Notes under the pieces: model-generated
Databases searched by the model: none
What the model was told of the DNA's origin: nothing
What the model saw: only the letters and a program-made list of their open reading frames with translations
NCBI RefSeq assembly: GCF_001267885.1
Contig: NZ_CP012383.1
Span: 25,659-89,658 of the forward strand
Direction of reading: 5' to 3'
DNA from: Streptomyces ambofaciens ATCC 23877
GTDB lineage: Bacteria; Actinomycetota; Actinomycetes; Streptomycetales; Streptomycetaceae
DNA length: 64,000 bases
In this document: positions 48,837-58,217 of the stretch, in pieces
Numbering within the stretch: position 1 is the first letter of the stretch
Layout of the letters: each line of letters begins with the position of its first letter
Translations under genes and position numbers: made by a program

Positions 48837-49730
48837 TCACAGGGCCTTGTACGCCGGCCACCAGGTGACGGCGAGAGAGCTGGTCAGGGTGGGGTCGGTC
48901 GCGTTCCAGTGGATTTCGTTCAGGCCCGGGTCGAGACGGAACTGGTCGATGCGGGACTGCGCCGTGAGGGGCATGCCGCCGCCGTTGTTGCGGAGGACGG
49001 TCCGCCAGCCGGGCCGGGTGTCGATCTCCACCCACTCCCCCGCGAGGAGAGAGCCCTGCACGGTCAGCGTCCTGCCCGTCCCGACATGCTTGATCGTGGG
49101 GTTGGCGCACGGCCCGGTGATCCGCAGCACCGGCCATGTCGGCGCCGTGCCCGCGGTGTCAATGAACCCGGGCCGGCCCACCGCGCCCGCCGTGTACTCG
49201 ATCGTGAACGGGAACACCAAGGGGAACGTCAGGCCGCCCTGGGTGAGGCCGCCGAGGGGCATGGACGTGGTCTGCTGCTCGTCGTAGAACAGGCTGTCCT
49301 GGCCGGTGAACTCGATGTCCAGGGGGATCCAGCCGTGGATGGCCTTGGTGAGGTCGGCGTCCAGGGTGCGGATACGGCCGCGGACGATCCGGGCCGGGCG
49401 GCCGGGGAACTTCAGGCGGAGGTCGGTGGTGGCGCCACCGGCAAGCCGGACGGCCTCGTCGTCGGCGGCGTCCTGGAGCTCGGCGTGAACGGCGAGCGCA
49501 CCGGCCTCATCGCCCGGAACCTTGATGCCGGCGTCGATCCGAATCGTCCGCCCGGCAAAATAGTCGGGGCCCAGCCACAGCCCGTCCTCGCCCGGCGGCT
49601 CCACGTCCGCGGTGCGCTGCGGCGCCCGCCCGAGCCCTTCGATCGCCGCGATGACCACGGGCGTGCCCTTGCCGATGAGGACGCCGGCTAGCTCGTGCTG
49701 GCCGTCGATCAGCTCCACAGGTGTACTCAT
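48837..49730 (-). CDS. Distal tail (Dit-like) protein, 297 aa
   Basis: Siphovirus tail-component layout: an N-terminal beta barrel (GPDYFAGRTIRIDAGIKVPG) and a C-terminal galectin-like region ending with FRLDPGLNEIHWNATDPTLT. It links the tape measure/tail tube to the tip. The gene overlaps the tape measure stop by 4 bases. Confidence 0.8.
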   Translation of the reverse strand: MSTPVELIDGQHELAGVLIGKGTPVVIAAIEGLGRAPQRTADVEPPGEDGLWLGPDYFAGRTIRIDAGIKVPGDEAGALAVHAELQDAADDEAVRLAGGATTDLRLKFPGRPARIVRGRIRTLDADLTKAIHGWIPLDIEFTGQDSLFYDEQQTTSMPLGGLTQGGLTFPLVFPFTIEYTAGAVGRPGFIDTAGTAPTWPVLRITGPCANPTIKHVGTGRTLTVQGSLLAGEWVEIDTRPGWRTVLRNNGGGMPLTAQSRIDQFRLDPGLNEIHWNATDPTLTSSLAVTWWPAYKAL

Positions 49731-52700
49731 CCGCGTGCCCCCACTCCTCCGCGGGCGAGGCGCCGCAGCTGGTATCCCTGCCGTGTTTCGATCGTGCGGG
49801 CCAGGTCCCGGTCGGACTGGCGGTCGCCGATGTGGAAGTGGGACTCGCCAACAAGGGGGCCCTGCTCACGGATGACGACGACCCGGCCGGCCTGCCCGTC
49901 CGTGAGGCCGAGACCGAACCTGCTGGCGACGTCGCCGAGGACCCTTGTGGCGGAGCCCCGCTTGTTCTGCCCGAGGGGGATGTAGGCCTCGCCTCGAGTG
50001 GAGGGCTCCGCGAAGCGCACGATGCCGCCCTGGGTGGCGTACAGGCCCGCCCGAATGCCGCCGTTCTCGTACGCCTGACCCTTGTTCGCCTTGATCAGGT
50101 CGGAGAGGAACCGGGCAGCCTTACCGCCCAGGAGCTGATGCAGGCGAGTCTTCGACTTGTTGCCGACCTCGATGATCTCGTCCTCACCCAGGCCGGTCTT
50201 GTCCGCGACCTGGTGGATACCGACGTTCTTGTTGGTGATCGCGGCGATGATCTCGATGAGCTTGCTCATCTCATCTGGGGTGAGCTGCGCTTTCGCCTGC
50301 TTGACCTCGTCGTTGGCCTTCTTCGCCTTCGACGGGCTCTTCGCGGCCTCCGCGGCGAGCTCCATCGACGCCTGGTCGCCCTTGCCCGCGAGATGGGAGG
50401 CGAGGTCGCCGTAGCCCATCGCGGCCAGCTTCGCGAGGTTGTCCTGGAAGATCCGGTTGCTGCCGGTGGCGTGGTCGAGCTGCTCGGTGAAGTCGGACAG
50501 CTGGGCGCGGGCTTCCTGCATCATCCGCCGCAGCGCGATCGACATGGAGGCGACGTACTTGTCGGTGCCCTTGGCCATCTTCGCGGCGAGCGCCATACCC
50601 TCATCGCCCATGGAGGCGAGAGCGCGGGCCACGTCACCGCCGGCCCGGTCGGCGACCTTCTCCAGGTTCCGGTTCCAGGCGACGGTGGCCTCGCCCATCT
50701 TCCAGAGTTTCTTCTCCACCGCGGCGAGGTCGAAGTACTCGACTTCCTTGCCCTTGACCTTCTTCGTCTTCTTCCCGGCCGCGATGGCGTCGGACGGCGA
50801 GTACAGGGACCCGGAGACCGGGTCGTACTGCCAGTTGGAGATGCCGCCTTCGGCGTACCAGTCGATGCTGCGCGGGTCTCCGCCCAACCGGGACACGATC
50901 TCCTCGGTGATCCGTCGGGACCGAGGGCGCGCTGACCGTCGGAAAGGCACATACCCCTCGCCCTGAGTCTCCCGCTCACCCCACACCCGGTACGAGCCGG
51001 CCGGGGCGATCTGCGCCTGGTGCTGGTCGGGGCGGTCGTCACTGCCGTTGGCGAAGAACGACACGTTGCCCGCCCGGATGCCGCCCTTGGCGTAGTAGTC
51101 AACGATCCCGCCCTGGGCGTAGCCGTTCATCTTGGCGTTGTTCCGGCCGACGGTCCCCTCGATACCGATGGTCCGGTAGCGGGCGGTGATGGTGACCTGC
51201 TTGGACTTCACCGCAGCGATCGCGGCCGCAGCGGCTCGGGCGGCCTGGGATGCGGCGTCCCGGGCAGAGATGGTGATCGTCTTGTTCTTCAGGGCGTCCC
51301 GTGCGGCCTGAACGGCGGCGAGGCGTTCCTTGGCCGTGGCGGTGTTGGCCGTCACCGTGAACTTGCCGTTGGGTAGCCGTGTGACGGTGAAACCAAGCTC
51401 CTCGAGGAGCGCGACCGCGTCCGACGTGAGCGCGTTGACCGTGACACTCTTCGACCCGGGCGTCCTCTTGATCGCGGAGATCACCGATTCGAGGCCGACG
51501 ATCGCGTCCTCGGTGCGCATCTCGAACGTCGTCGTCTTCGAGTCCGGGATCTTCAAATATGAGGAGGCGAGCGCTTCGGCCTGGGCCTTCGACAGGCCCA
51601 TCGCGGAGGCCGCATCGACGAATGCCGCCTTGCCACGTTCCTGAATGCCAGTGACGTACTCCCAGGACCGGCCCTGCTCCCGGGCCGCTGTCGCGGCCGC
51701 GTCGGTGTTCGCGGCGAGTGCGCTCAGGACTTCCTCGGCGTCCCGGGCCTTCTGCGAGCCGAGGTCGAGTTCCCCGTCCCGCATTCTCAGGGCGCTGCCG
51801 TGTTCCTTGGCCGCGGCGGTCGCGTCGTCGATGGACTGCTCGAACGCCGACATCGCGGACCCGGCGGCCCGGTTGACGTCGTTCAGGGCGACGATGGCCT
51901 GCCGCAGGCCGTCGGCGCTGGCCTTCTGCGCTTCCAGCTTCGAGGCGGTCTGCTGGGCCGCTTCACCGAAGATGCCCTGGGACTGGGCGGCCATCTCCTG
52001 TTCGAACTTGTGGTCGGCGAGAGCGTTGGTGTAGCCGGTGGTGGCCTCCTTCAGCTCCCCCATGTCGCCGCCGGCGGTCTTCCACAGCTTCACCAGCAGG
52101 TCGTACTGCTCCTTGGCCTGCTTGAGGTTCCCGGACTTGACGAGGTTGGCCATCGACTGGTCCCACGCGTCGATGTTCTTCTTCGCCGTGGAGATACCGG
52201 GCCCCTCGGCGATACCCACCCACGTCCCGAAGTCGGACGTCCATTGGGCGAGCTTGTTGTCGGAGGCGCCCTTGGACACCATCGCGATGGACGCGGCCAT
52301 CTCGTCCAGGTTCGTGCTCAGGACGCCGGTGGTCTTCCCCGTGGAGATCAGGGTGTTCAGGCTGGTGGACAGCTCGTCGACCTGGACGGCGGGTTTGTTG
52401 TCGGACAGCTCGTGCAGGGCGAAGACGATCGCGGCGATACCGGCGGCGGCCGCACCGAACCGGGCTCCGGCCGACAGGGAGGCGACCGCGGCCCGGAAGC
52501 CTGCGATGCCTCCACCGGCGGCGGCGGACGTGGCGCCGAGTGTCGCGATCGACGTGGACAGGCGGCCCACCGCACCGGACACCGCGGCGGCACCGAGCCC
52601 GGCAAGCTGGATCAACTTCAGGCCCGCCGCGACCTGGAGGAGGATCCCCACGAGTTCCGGCGGAAGCGCCGCTACCAGGTTGGCGACGGCGGTGACGAGG

Positions 52701-54097
52701 GTGAGCATCGACGGTCCGGCCTCGGCCGCTCCCGCTGCCAGGGTGCTGATCGCGTCACCGATCGCGTCGATCGCCGCACGGGCTTCGGGCCCGTTCTCAC
52801 GGGCGTAGTCGAGGATCTGACCGAGAGCACCATCAGTGGAGCCGCCCTCGGACACGACACGCAGCAGGTGGATGACCTGGTCGGTGAAGGAATCGAGGCT
52901 GGAGTCGGTGAGAGCCGCGACCTTGTCCGACAGGGCATCGAAGCCCGGGGTACTGATGGCGCCGCCGGCGACGTCCAGCAGCCGGTCCATCGACCCGGAG
53001 AACGACTCCACCTGCGGGCTGAGGTGGGGCAGCAGCTCCTGGAGGATGGCGAAGCTCTTGGTGACGGGCTCCATGGTGAAGGCGGCCATGTCGTCCGACC
53101 AGTCACCGAACTGGGTCTTCAGGTTCGACAGGGCGGCCGCGGCCTTCTGTGTCTCCGGGGGCAGGGCGGCGATCTGCCGCTGGTAGGCGAGCTGCGCCTC
53201 GGCCGCTTCGGCGGAGGCGGCACCGTGGTCACGGACGGCGTCCTTGTACGCCTTCTCCGCTTCGGCGGCTTCCTTCAGCGGGCCGATCTGCCCGGCCAAC
53301 GCGACGCCGAACGCGGTCGCTGCGCCTCCGGTGGCGGTGAGGATCCCGGCCAGCGGTGCGAGGGTGGCGGCCAGGCCCGCGATGAGGGGGATCGCGGCGG
53401 TTGCGATGGGCAGCAGTCCGGCGAGGCCGAAGTTCGCTCCTCCACCCGATCCGCCGCCGATGCTGGAGCCGAGACCGCGGAGGGCGCTGGTGTCGGGGGT
53501 GACGCGGACGGTGATGGTCTGCGACATGGACGCCCACCGCACGGCGTCGGAGACGTCCCGGCGCAGCTGCATCGGGTCGCGGAGACCGATGGGAATCTCG
53601 ATGCGGTGCCCCCATGCCGCCCACCGGACGGCGTCCTCGACTTCCCGCCTGAGCTGCATGGCGTTGCCGAGGCGCAGGTTCACGGCGAGGCCCTGGCCGG
53701 CGCCTGCTGTGGTCAGGGCGGACGTGACTTCGCTGCGGAGGTGGTCGGCGTCCAGGTCCAGCCGAATGCGGATGCTCTGCCCGTCGCCTGCCCTCGTAAG
53801 GGCCGCGTTGACGTCGTCGCGGAGATGAGCAGCGTCGATGTCGAGGCGGACGCCGAGACCCTGCCCGGATCCCGCTGCGCTGAGCGCATCAGTGACATCG
53901 GAGCGGAGGTGCGCTGCGTCAACGTCCAGCCGGACGGTGATGTCGTCTGCTGCAGCGGCCCGCAGGAGGGCGAGTTCTTGGCGGGCTTCCTTGATGCGGC
54001 GCTTGAGCTTGCGGGCCTCCTTCGCACTATCGCGGAGGGTCGATGCCAGGTCGGAGCCCTGACCGGTCAGCCGGACACTGAGATTCCACTCGGACAC
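49727..54097 (-). CDS. Tape measure protein, 1456 aa
   Basis: The largest gene of the window, following the frameshifted tail chaperones. It is long and helical with an N-terminal repeated region (about 40-190) built of segments such as VRLDIDAAHLRDDVNAALTR, hydrophobic stretches about 225-270 and 475-515, then alternating helical repeats. Its length predicts a tail of roughly 200 nm by the usual 1.5 A per residue. No lytic or peptidase domain was seen. Confidence 0.95.
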   Translation of the reverse strand: MSEWNLSVRLTGQGSDLASTLRDSAKEARKLKRRIKEARQELALLRAAAADDITVRLDVDAAHLRSDVTDALSAAGSGQGLGVRLDIDAAHLRDDVNAALTRAGDGQSIRIRLDLDADHLRSEVTSALTTAGAGQGLAVNLRLGNAMQLRREVEDAVRWAAWGHRIEIPIGLRDPMQLRRDVSDAVRWASMSQTITVRVTPDTSALRGLGSSIGGGSGGGANFGLAGLLPIATAAIPLIAGLAATLAPLAGILTATGGAATAFGVALAGQIGPLKEAAEAEKAYKDAVRDHGAASAEAAEAQLAYQRQIAALPPETQKAAAALSNLKTQFGDWSDDMAAFTMEPVTKSFAILQELLPHLSPQVESFSGSMDRLLDVAGGAISTPGFDALSDKVAALTDSSLDSFTDQVIHLLRVVSEGGSTDGALGQILDYARENGPEARAAIDAIGDAISTLAAGAAEAGPSMLTLVTAVANLVAALPPELVGILLQVAAGLKLIQLAGLGAAAVSGAVGRLSTSIATLGATSAAAGGGIAGFRAAVASLSAGARFGAAAAGIAAIVFALHELSDNKPAVQVDELSTSLNTLISTGKTTGVLSTNLDEMAASIAMVSKGASDNKLAQWTSDFGTWVGIAEGPGISTAKKNIDAWDQSMANLVKSGNLKQAKEQYDLLVKLWKTAGGDMGELKEATTGYTNALADHKFEQEMAAQSQGIFGEAAQQTASKLEAQKASADGLRQAIVALNDVNRAAGSAMSAFEQSIDDATAAAKEHGSALRMRDGELDLGSQKARDAEEVLSALAANTDAAATAAREQGRSWEYVTGIQERGKAAFVDAASAMGLSKAQAEALASSYLKIPDSKTTTFEMRTEDAIVGLESVISAIKRTPGSKSVTVNALTSDAVALLEELGFTVTRLPNGKFTVTANTATAKERLAAVQAARDALKNKTITISARDAASQAARAAAAAIAAVKSKQVTITARYRTIGIEGTVGRNNAKMNGYAQGGIVDYYAKGGIRAGNVSFFANGSDDRPDQHQAQIAPAGSYRVWGERETQGEGYVPFRRSARPRSRRITEEIVSRLGGDPRSIDWYAEGGISNWQYDPVSGSLYSPSDAIAAGKKTKKVKGKEVEYFDLAAVEKKLWKMGEATVAWNRNLEKVADRAGGDVARALASMGDEGMALAAKMAKGTDKYVASMSIALRRMMQEARAQLSDFTEQLDHATGSNRIFQDNLAKLAAMGYGDLASHLAGKGDQASMELAAEAAKSPSKAKKANDEVKQAKAQLTPDEMSKLIEIIAAITNKNVGIHQVADKTGLGEDEIIEVGNKSKTRLHQLLGGKAARFLSDLIKANKGQAYENGGIRAGLYATQGGIVRFAEPSTRGEAYIPLGQNKRGSATRVLGDVASRFGLGLTDGQAGRVVVIREQGPLVGESHFHIGDRQSDRDLARTIETRQGYQLRRLARGGVGARG

Positions 54098-54112
54098 GGC
54101 GGGCTCCTTCCT

Positions 54113-55002
54113 CTAGTGCTGGTGGGACTGCTGGAATGCGAGGGCTGCGTGGACGCTGGTGGGGATGAGGGCGACCTTCACGCCGTGCCCCTCATCGCCG
54201 TCGGGGACTTCCTTCTGCCGGTCCTGGAGGAGCTGGCAGCCGATGCAGCGGTGGGTGGTGGCCCGGTAGGCGTCCTCGTCGCCGCCGGCGTCCTCGTCCC
54301 ACTCCTCGGGGCGGGTGCCGCAGGTCGGGCAGACCTGCCGGAGGTAGTGCTCGTAGGCGCGGGCTTTGCGGCGGTCGAGGTCCGACCAGGTGCCGTCTCC
54401 GTGACCGCGGTAGAAGCTGTGCGGGATGCGGTACTGGCGGCACAGCTCCATCTCGGCACGGAAATCCGGGGCATCGATCAGCCTTTTCCCAGGTCGGTCC
54501 GCTGCTGGTGCTGGATCCCCCAGGCGGCCCGCCACAGGGCGGTCGCGTCGGCGGACGACCACGACTCCAGGCAGTGCTGGGCGTACTCGACCGGCATGCC
54601 GTCCAGGGACGCGGCGGAGATCAGGGCGGGGGCGAAGGTGTCCAGCAGGAAGTCCTCGCCGTCGGCTTCGCCCTGCTCCGTCGGCGGGTGCGCCTTCTGG
54701 AGGTCCTCCAGGGCCTTCCGCTCCAATGCCGTGAACTTGAGCGTCACGGACGCCTTGTCGAATGCCTTCTGTGCCGCGGCCAGGTCCGTCTTCGCTGTGT
54801 CGGCGTCCCGCTGCACCAGCGCTTTGACGTCGGGGTCGGCGTCGTCGGCGAGCGCGTTGAGGCGGTCGGTGGCCTGCTGGTTGGCGGCCTTGGCGCGGAG
54901 GAGCTGCTGGCGCAGGTCGGGGTCTTCGCAGATGGTGAACGTGGCGGTGGGCAGCTTGATGCTGTCGAGGCGCTTCTGGAGGGCGTCCCAGCTGCTGGTC
55001 AT
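54113..55002 (-). CDS. Tail assembly chaperone, long frameshifted form, about 296 aa
   Basis: Made by -1 ribosomal frameshifting at GGGAAAA (54490-54484): codons are read normally from 55002 to the AAA ending at 54484, then in the -1 frame to a stop at 54113. The extension begins RLIDAPDFRAEMELCRQYRI and contains CPTCGTRPEEW and CIGCQ motifs. In siphophages the long and short forms are both needed to build the tail around the tape measure. Confidence 0.85.
54478..55002 (-). CDS. Tail assembly chaperone, short form, 174 aa
   Basis: Begins MTSSWDALQKRLDSIKLPTA, with a charged helical middle and a C-terminal domain (MPVEYAQHCLESWSSADATA) that ends DLGKG. Placed between the major tail gene and the tape measure gene, the standard place for G/GT-type chaperones. 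Confidence 0.9.
   Translation of the reverse strand: MTSSWDALQKRLDSIKLPTATFTICEDPDLRQQLLRAKAANQQATDRLNALADDADPDVKALVQRDADTAKTDLAAAQKAFDKASVTLKFTALERKALEDLQKAHPPTEQGEADGEDFLLDTFAPALISAASLDGMPVEYAQHCLESWSSADATALWRAAWGIQHQQRTDLGKG
54484..54490 (-). promoter_or_regulatory. Programmed -1 frameshift slippery site
   Basis: On the minus strand the heptamer G GGA AAA is in phase with the short-form codons (CTG GGA AAA GGC TGA). Slipping back one base gives AGG CTG ATC and enters the frame that continues to 54113. Confidence 0.85.
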
Positions 55003-55018
55003 GTGGCGGGTCTCCTGT

Positions 55019-55052
55019 GGGAAGGCCCGGCCGGGCGCGCGGCGCCCTTCCC
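55019..55052 (-). terminator. Stem-loop between major tail and chaperone genes
   Basis: GGGAAGG...CCTTCCC with GC-rich inner pairs in the 94-bp gap. It may act as a partial terminator that lowers chaperone relative to major tail expression, or stabilise the mRNA. Confidence 0.45.
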
Positions 55053-55096
55053 GAGTACGTCGGGCCCGGCCGGGGGATTGTGGGGTGCGGCCGGGA

Positions 55097-55570
55097 TCAG
55101 GTCAGGGTCGGGACGGTGCCGTTGAACAGCGGCCGGTCCGTGATCGTGAACTGAACTGTGATCTTCGCGGCCTCGTTGTCCGTGGTGTATGCCTTGGAGT
55201 TGCTGACCACGGTGGCCGGGTAGATGTCCATCCCCTTGTTGCCGGTCGTCAGGCCCTTGGAGAAGATGCCGACGAAGCCGCTGGTTCCCTTGGCGAGGTC
55301 AGTCTCGATGTCGTCGAGGGAGCTGTCCTCGTAGAAGGTCAGGCTGGAATCGGCTGCCGAGTCGTCGCCGCCGATCTTCGACACGAAGGTGGACTCCATG
55401 TCGGGGGTCTCGATCGGCGTGTTCTCGAGGCTGAAGCCGTCGATGGCGTTGATCTGCCCGGTGTAGTCGGTGCCGGCGTCGATCTCCGCGCCGGTCGGGA
55501 TGAGCGTCGGCGCGGCGATGGCGGGGATCCAGTAGATCTTCGTGACGCCCTTGCGGTTGAACCTTGCCAT
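55097..55570 (-). CDS. Major tail protein, 157 aa
   Basis: Soluble beta-rich tube subunit: KIYWIPAIAAPTLIPTGAEI at the start, INAIDGFSLENTPIETPDME, FVSKIGGDDSAADSSLTFY in the middle. Its position, just before the chaperones and after the connector genes, is diagnostic. A conserved stem-loop lies upstream (55631-55664). Confidence 0.88.
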   Translation of the reverse strand: MARFNRKGVTKIYWIPAIAAPTLIPTGAEIDAGTDYTGQINAIDGFSLENTPIETPDMESTFVSKIGGDDSAADSSLTFYEDSSLDDIETDLAKGTSGFVGIFSKGLTTGNKGMDIYPATVVSNSKAYTTDNEAAKITVQFTITDRPLFNGTVPTLT

Positions 55571-55630
55571 GTTGGCCCCTTGCGGATACGGGGCCAATGC
55601 GTGGGGCCCCTGCTACACGTGTGGTGTGGC

Positions 55631-55664
55631 GGCCACCTGTGGTGGTGGCGTCCGCGTGGGGTCC
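55631..55664 (-). repeat. Repeated stem-loop upstream of the major tail gene
   Basis: Contains CACCTGTGGTGGTG and a downstream CGTGGGGTC (plus strand) shared with 60866-60897. GCCACC/GGTGGC can pair. Only two clear copies exist in the window, each in front of a gene for an abundant virion protein. Confidence 0.55.
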
Positions 55665-55698
55665 CGCCGCGGTGCGGTGTTGCCCAACCCGTGGGGGG

Positions 55699-56163
55699 TC
55701 AGGCGGGGGTCAGGTTGAACCTGAACCTCTGCACATAGGTCATTATCGCGGCTTCCTGCTCGGACGTTCCCCCTGGCACTGCCCCCCACTCCACGTCCAG
55801 AGACCGGGCCATGCAGGTGTAGCCGGGGACGGCCAGCGGGTGCAGCCACTGGCCGGTGACCGGGTTACGCCCGAGGAAGACGGTCCGGGCCTTGTCGGCC
55901 ATCCACTCCAGCTGGTCCTGCGTCGCCGTGGACTGGGGCTTCGTCGGGTCCGGACCGGAGACACTGGTGATCTGATAGACGAACGATCCGTCCTCGTGCA
56001 GGTCGGTGTAGGGCGCTCCGGATACCTGGGTGTCGACGGAGTACAGCAGGTAGTAGGGGGGTGCTTGCCCGTCGGCTGGGGCGCGGCCGCGGCCGACGGG
56101 CTTCCCGGAGCCGGCGGCCAGCGTGGTCGCCACCCAGTTCGTCACGAGCCGTTTCTCGATCAT
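55699..56163 (-). CDS. Tail terminator/neck-like protein, 154 aa
   Basis: Alpha/beta protein with RLVTNWVATTLAAGSG, YTDLHEDGSFVYQITSVSGP and a C-terminal YVQRFRFNLTPA. Location between the HK97-gp10-like gene and the major tail gene fits a tail terminator. The ATG overlaps the upstream stop by 4 bases. Confidence 0.7.
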   Translation of the reverse strand: MIEKRLVTNWVATTLAAGSGKPVGRGRAPADGQAPPYYLLYSVDTQVSGAPYTDLHEDGSFVYQITSVSGPDPTKPQSTATQDQLEWMADKARTVFLGRNPVTGQWLHPLAVPGYTCMARSLDVEWGAVPGGTSEQEAAIMTYVQRFRFNLTPA

Positions 56164-56546
56164 GCGAGTAGCTCCCCTACGGCGGCCAGCATCTGCTCGT
56201 GCAGGGTGTCCTCGATGTGGCCGAGGGCGGGCTGCACGTGCGGGAAGGGCGGCTGGTTGTAGACGCGTCCCAGGGAGTCGGGCCCGACGAAGCCGAACTC
56301 CAGGCGCCGACCTTGGGGGGCGTTCGTGCCGATGGTGCATTCGGCGCCGTACGGGATGCCGCTGGTGACGGCCCGCCAGGACGCCCGGTACTGCCCGGTG
56401 ATGACGTTCGGGCCGGGCCGGCCGGAGGCGTTCGCGCGGATCCTGGCCACGCCGGCGCTGCCGACGCGCCGCACCCGGCGTTCGATGGTGTCGCCCAGTT
56501 CGTCGGCCGCGGCGTCGAGCCGGTCGGCGAGGTCGTCGAGGTTCAC
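56160..56546 (-). CDS. HK97 gp10-like head-tail connector protein, 128 aa
   Basis: Begins NLDDLADRLDAAADELGDTI and contains GQYRASWRAVTSGIPYGAEC and FGFVGPDSLGRVYNQPPFPH, the layout of HK97 gp10 family proteins that complete the neck. The start is a GTG (56546) overlapping the upstream stop as GTGA. Confidence 0.78.
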   Translation of the reverse strand: MNLDDLADRLDAAADELGDTIERRVRRVGSAGVARIRANASGRPGPNVITGQYRASWRAVTSGIPYGAECTIGTNAPQGRRLEFGFVGPDSLGRVYNQPPFPHVQPALGHIEDTLHEQMLAAVGELLA

Positions 56547-56995
56547 GACGCACCTCCGCGGGGGGCCTGCTTCATGTCCAAGGGGGTGACGCGGACGACT
56601 TCGACGGTGGAGGCGCGGCCCGGGTCCTGGCAGAACCACGTCCGGCCGATCAGGGCCGTGTTGGCGGGGTTGTGGACGGTGATGACAGTGACGAGGTCGT
56701 CGCGGGCGGGCATCGGCGCCGACAGGGGGGTGAAGAGGCGGGCCGGGGACATGGTCTCTTCCGCCCACGGCAGCGTCGACGACGGGAGAGAGCTGATGCC
56801 GCCCGGGGCGCCGGCCGCGACGACTCCCCCGACGCCCTCGTAGACCAGCTCAGGCTCCGGGTACTCGAGGTCTCCGGTGTCCGGGTTGAGGACGGGATCG
56901 CCGGAGACGGGGCGGACGACGCGCACGACGTCGATCATCAAGTTGTTGAGGAGCCACGCGCTGACAGGTGCGAGCGCGTCATCGAGGCCGGCCAT
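56543..56995 (-). CDS. Head-tail connector protein (DUF6093-like), 150 aa
   Basis: Contains VRVVRPVSGDPVLNPDTGDL, GVGGVVAAGAPGGISSLPSS and VVRVTPLDMKQ. This pattern is typical of actinophage connector proteins annotated as DUF6093. The stop overlaps the next gene by 4 bases; the start abuts the upstream stop. Confidence 0.7.
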   Translation of the reverse strand: MAGLDDALAPVSAWLLNNLMIDVVRVVRPVSGDPVLNPDTGDLEYPEPELVYEGVGGVVAAGAPGGISSLPSSTLPWAEETMSPARLFTPLSAPMPARDDLVTVITVHNPANTALIGRTWFCQDPGRASTVEVVRVTPLDMKQAPRGGAS

Positions 56996-57378
56996 CAGTG
57001 TTCCCCTCTGGCCCAGTCGGCGGCCTGCCGGAGCATGGCCCGGGTCAGGTCGTACTGGTTGTTGCCGAGGTCGTCCCGGTTCAGGGCGGCGTTCTCGAGT
57101 TCGGCGGGGTCGAGCTGGGCGAGGAACGCGGCGACGATGTCACCAGGGGTGTCGGGGATGCCGACGGCGACCCGGGCAAGGCCTTCGAAGACCAGGCCAT
57201 CGGGCTGCCGGGTGTGGAGGACGGCGAGGGGCAGACCGCCGGCGATGTCGTGCTGGAGTGTGTAGCCAGTGACGGTGCCGGACGGGAGAGCTTCGCCTTC
57301 GATGCGGATGGTGGCGTGGCCGGGCTGGGCGTCGATACGGAGGTGGTGGGCCTGCGGCTCGGTGGGCTGATCGGTCAC
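56995..57378 (-). CDS. Hypothetical late protein, 127 aa
   Basis: Alpha/beta protein with GEALPSGTVTGYTLQHDIAG and a helical C-terminus. It lies between the MuF-like and connector genes, so a structural or assembly role is likely. Family unknown. Confidence 0.65.
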   Translation of the reverse strand: MTDQPTEPQAHHLRIDAQPGHATIRIEGEALPSGTVTGYTLQHDIAGGLPLAVLHTRQPDGLVFEGLARVAVGIPDTPGDIVAAFLAQLDPAELENAALNRDDLGNNQYDLTRAMLRQAADWARGEH

Positions 57379-58217
57379 AGGGGCGCTCCGGTGCGGATCT
57401 CGGTTCGGCCGATGAGGTCGAGGCGGGGCAGGAACTCCCGGATGCAGTGGGCGTGCGAGGTGGGGTGCGCGAGGGCGTCCTGCACGGTGCGGAGGGTCCG
57501 GTGCGCCTTGTCCTCGTCCTGGTGATCACGCCATCCGCAGCCGTTACCGTCTCGGACTTCCACCCACTCGGTGCCGAGCTCGTCGAAGGTGGTGCGGGCG
57601 GCGGCAGTGTTCGCGGTGGTCGCGGTCTGCCAGGTGATCGCGGCGGACGCCCACGCCTCGACCGGGTGCTTCGCGTTGTTGGCGTACACCACGGTGTCCA
57701 GGGGGTGGTCCCGGCGGAGCGCGACTGCGTCGAAGCGGGCGGATTGGGTGTCGCGGGCGGCGTCCTGCGCGGCGCGGAGGAACGCGCGGGCCCGTCGGAG
57801 AGCTTCCTGGATGCGGCTGGTGATGTCGGCGTAGTACTGCGCGGACAGGGCCGTCACCTGGGCTTGGTGGCGGGCGGTCCAGGTGAACAGGCGGTTGGGT
57901 CGGTCGACGTGGTCGAGTGTGGTGTGGGCGCCTTCCCGGTAAATCAGGGGGAGGTCGGTGGCGGCCCAAGACTCGGCGAAGGCCATCGCTGCCCGGTTGA
58001 AGGTGGCCAGGGCGGTGTTGAAGGCGGCGGTCGCGGTCCTCAGGCGGGTGCCGGTGGAGCCGCTGCGGCCGGGTCGGGTGCGGGTGAGGGCGTGCAGGAG
58101 GGTGGTCTGGGCGTTGATGAGGATCCGCCAGGCTTTGGTGAGGCGGCCGACGCCGGAGGTGATGTAGCCGAGGAGGCGTTGCCGGAGGCTGCGGCCGCGG
58201 CGGACGGGGGTGGTCAT
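57375..58217 (-). CDS. MuF-like minor capsid protein, 280 aa
   Basis: A mostly helical N-terminal half with Arg-rich regions, then EWVEVRDGNGCGWRDHQDED and AHPTSHAHCIREFLPRLDLI, which recall the Cys/His-containing end of SPP1 gp7/MuF proteins (DGRTC...H.. type). It probably binds the portal and packaged DNA. It is coupled to the gene on each side by 4 bases. Confidence 0.75.
   Translation of the reverse strand: MTTPVRRGRSLRQRLLGYITSGVGRLTKAWRILINAQTTLLHALTRTRPGRSGSTGTRLRTATAAFNTALATFNRAAMAFAESWAATDLPLIYREGAHTTLDHVDRPNRLFTWTARHQAQVTALSAQYYADITSRIQEALRRARAFLRAAQDAARDTQSARFDAVALRRDHPLDTVVYANNAKHPVEAWASAAITWQTATTANTAAARTTFDELGTEWVEVRDGNGCGWRDHQDEDKAHRTLRTVQDALAHPTSHAHCIREFLPRLDLIGRTEIRTGAPL

Noticed and set aside
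51800..55738. Very long plus-strand open frame (about 1300 codons) opposite the tape measure gene
   Set aside because: It is antisense to a clear tape measure protein and chaperones. Long antisense frames are a by-product of high G+C third positions, and it has no RBS or known motif.
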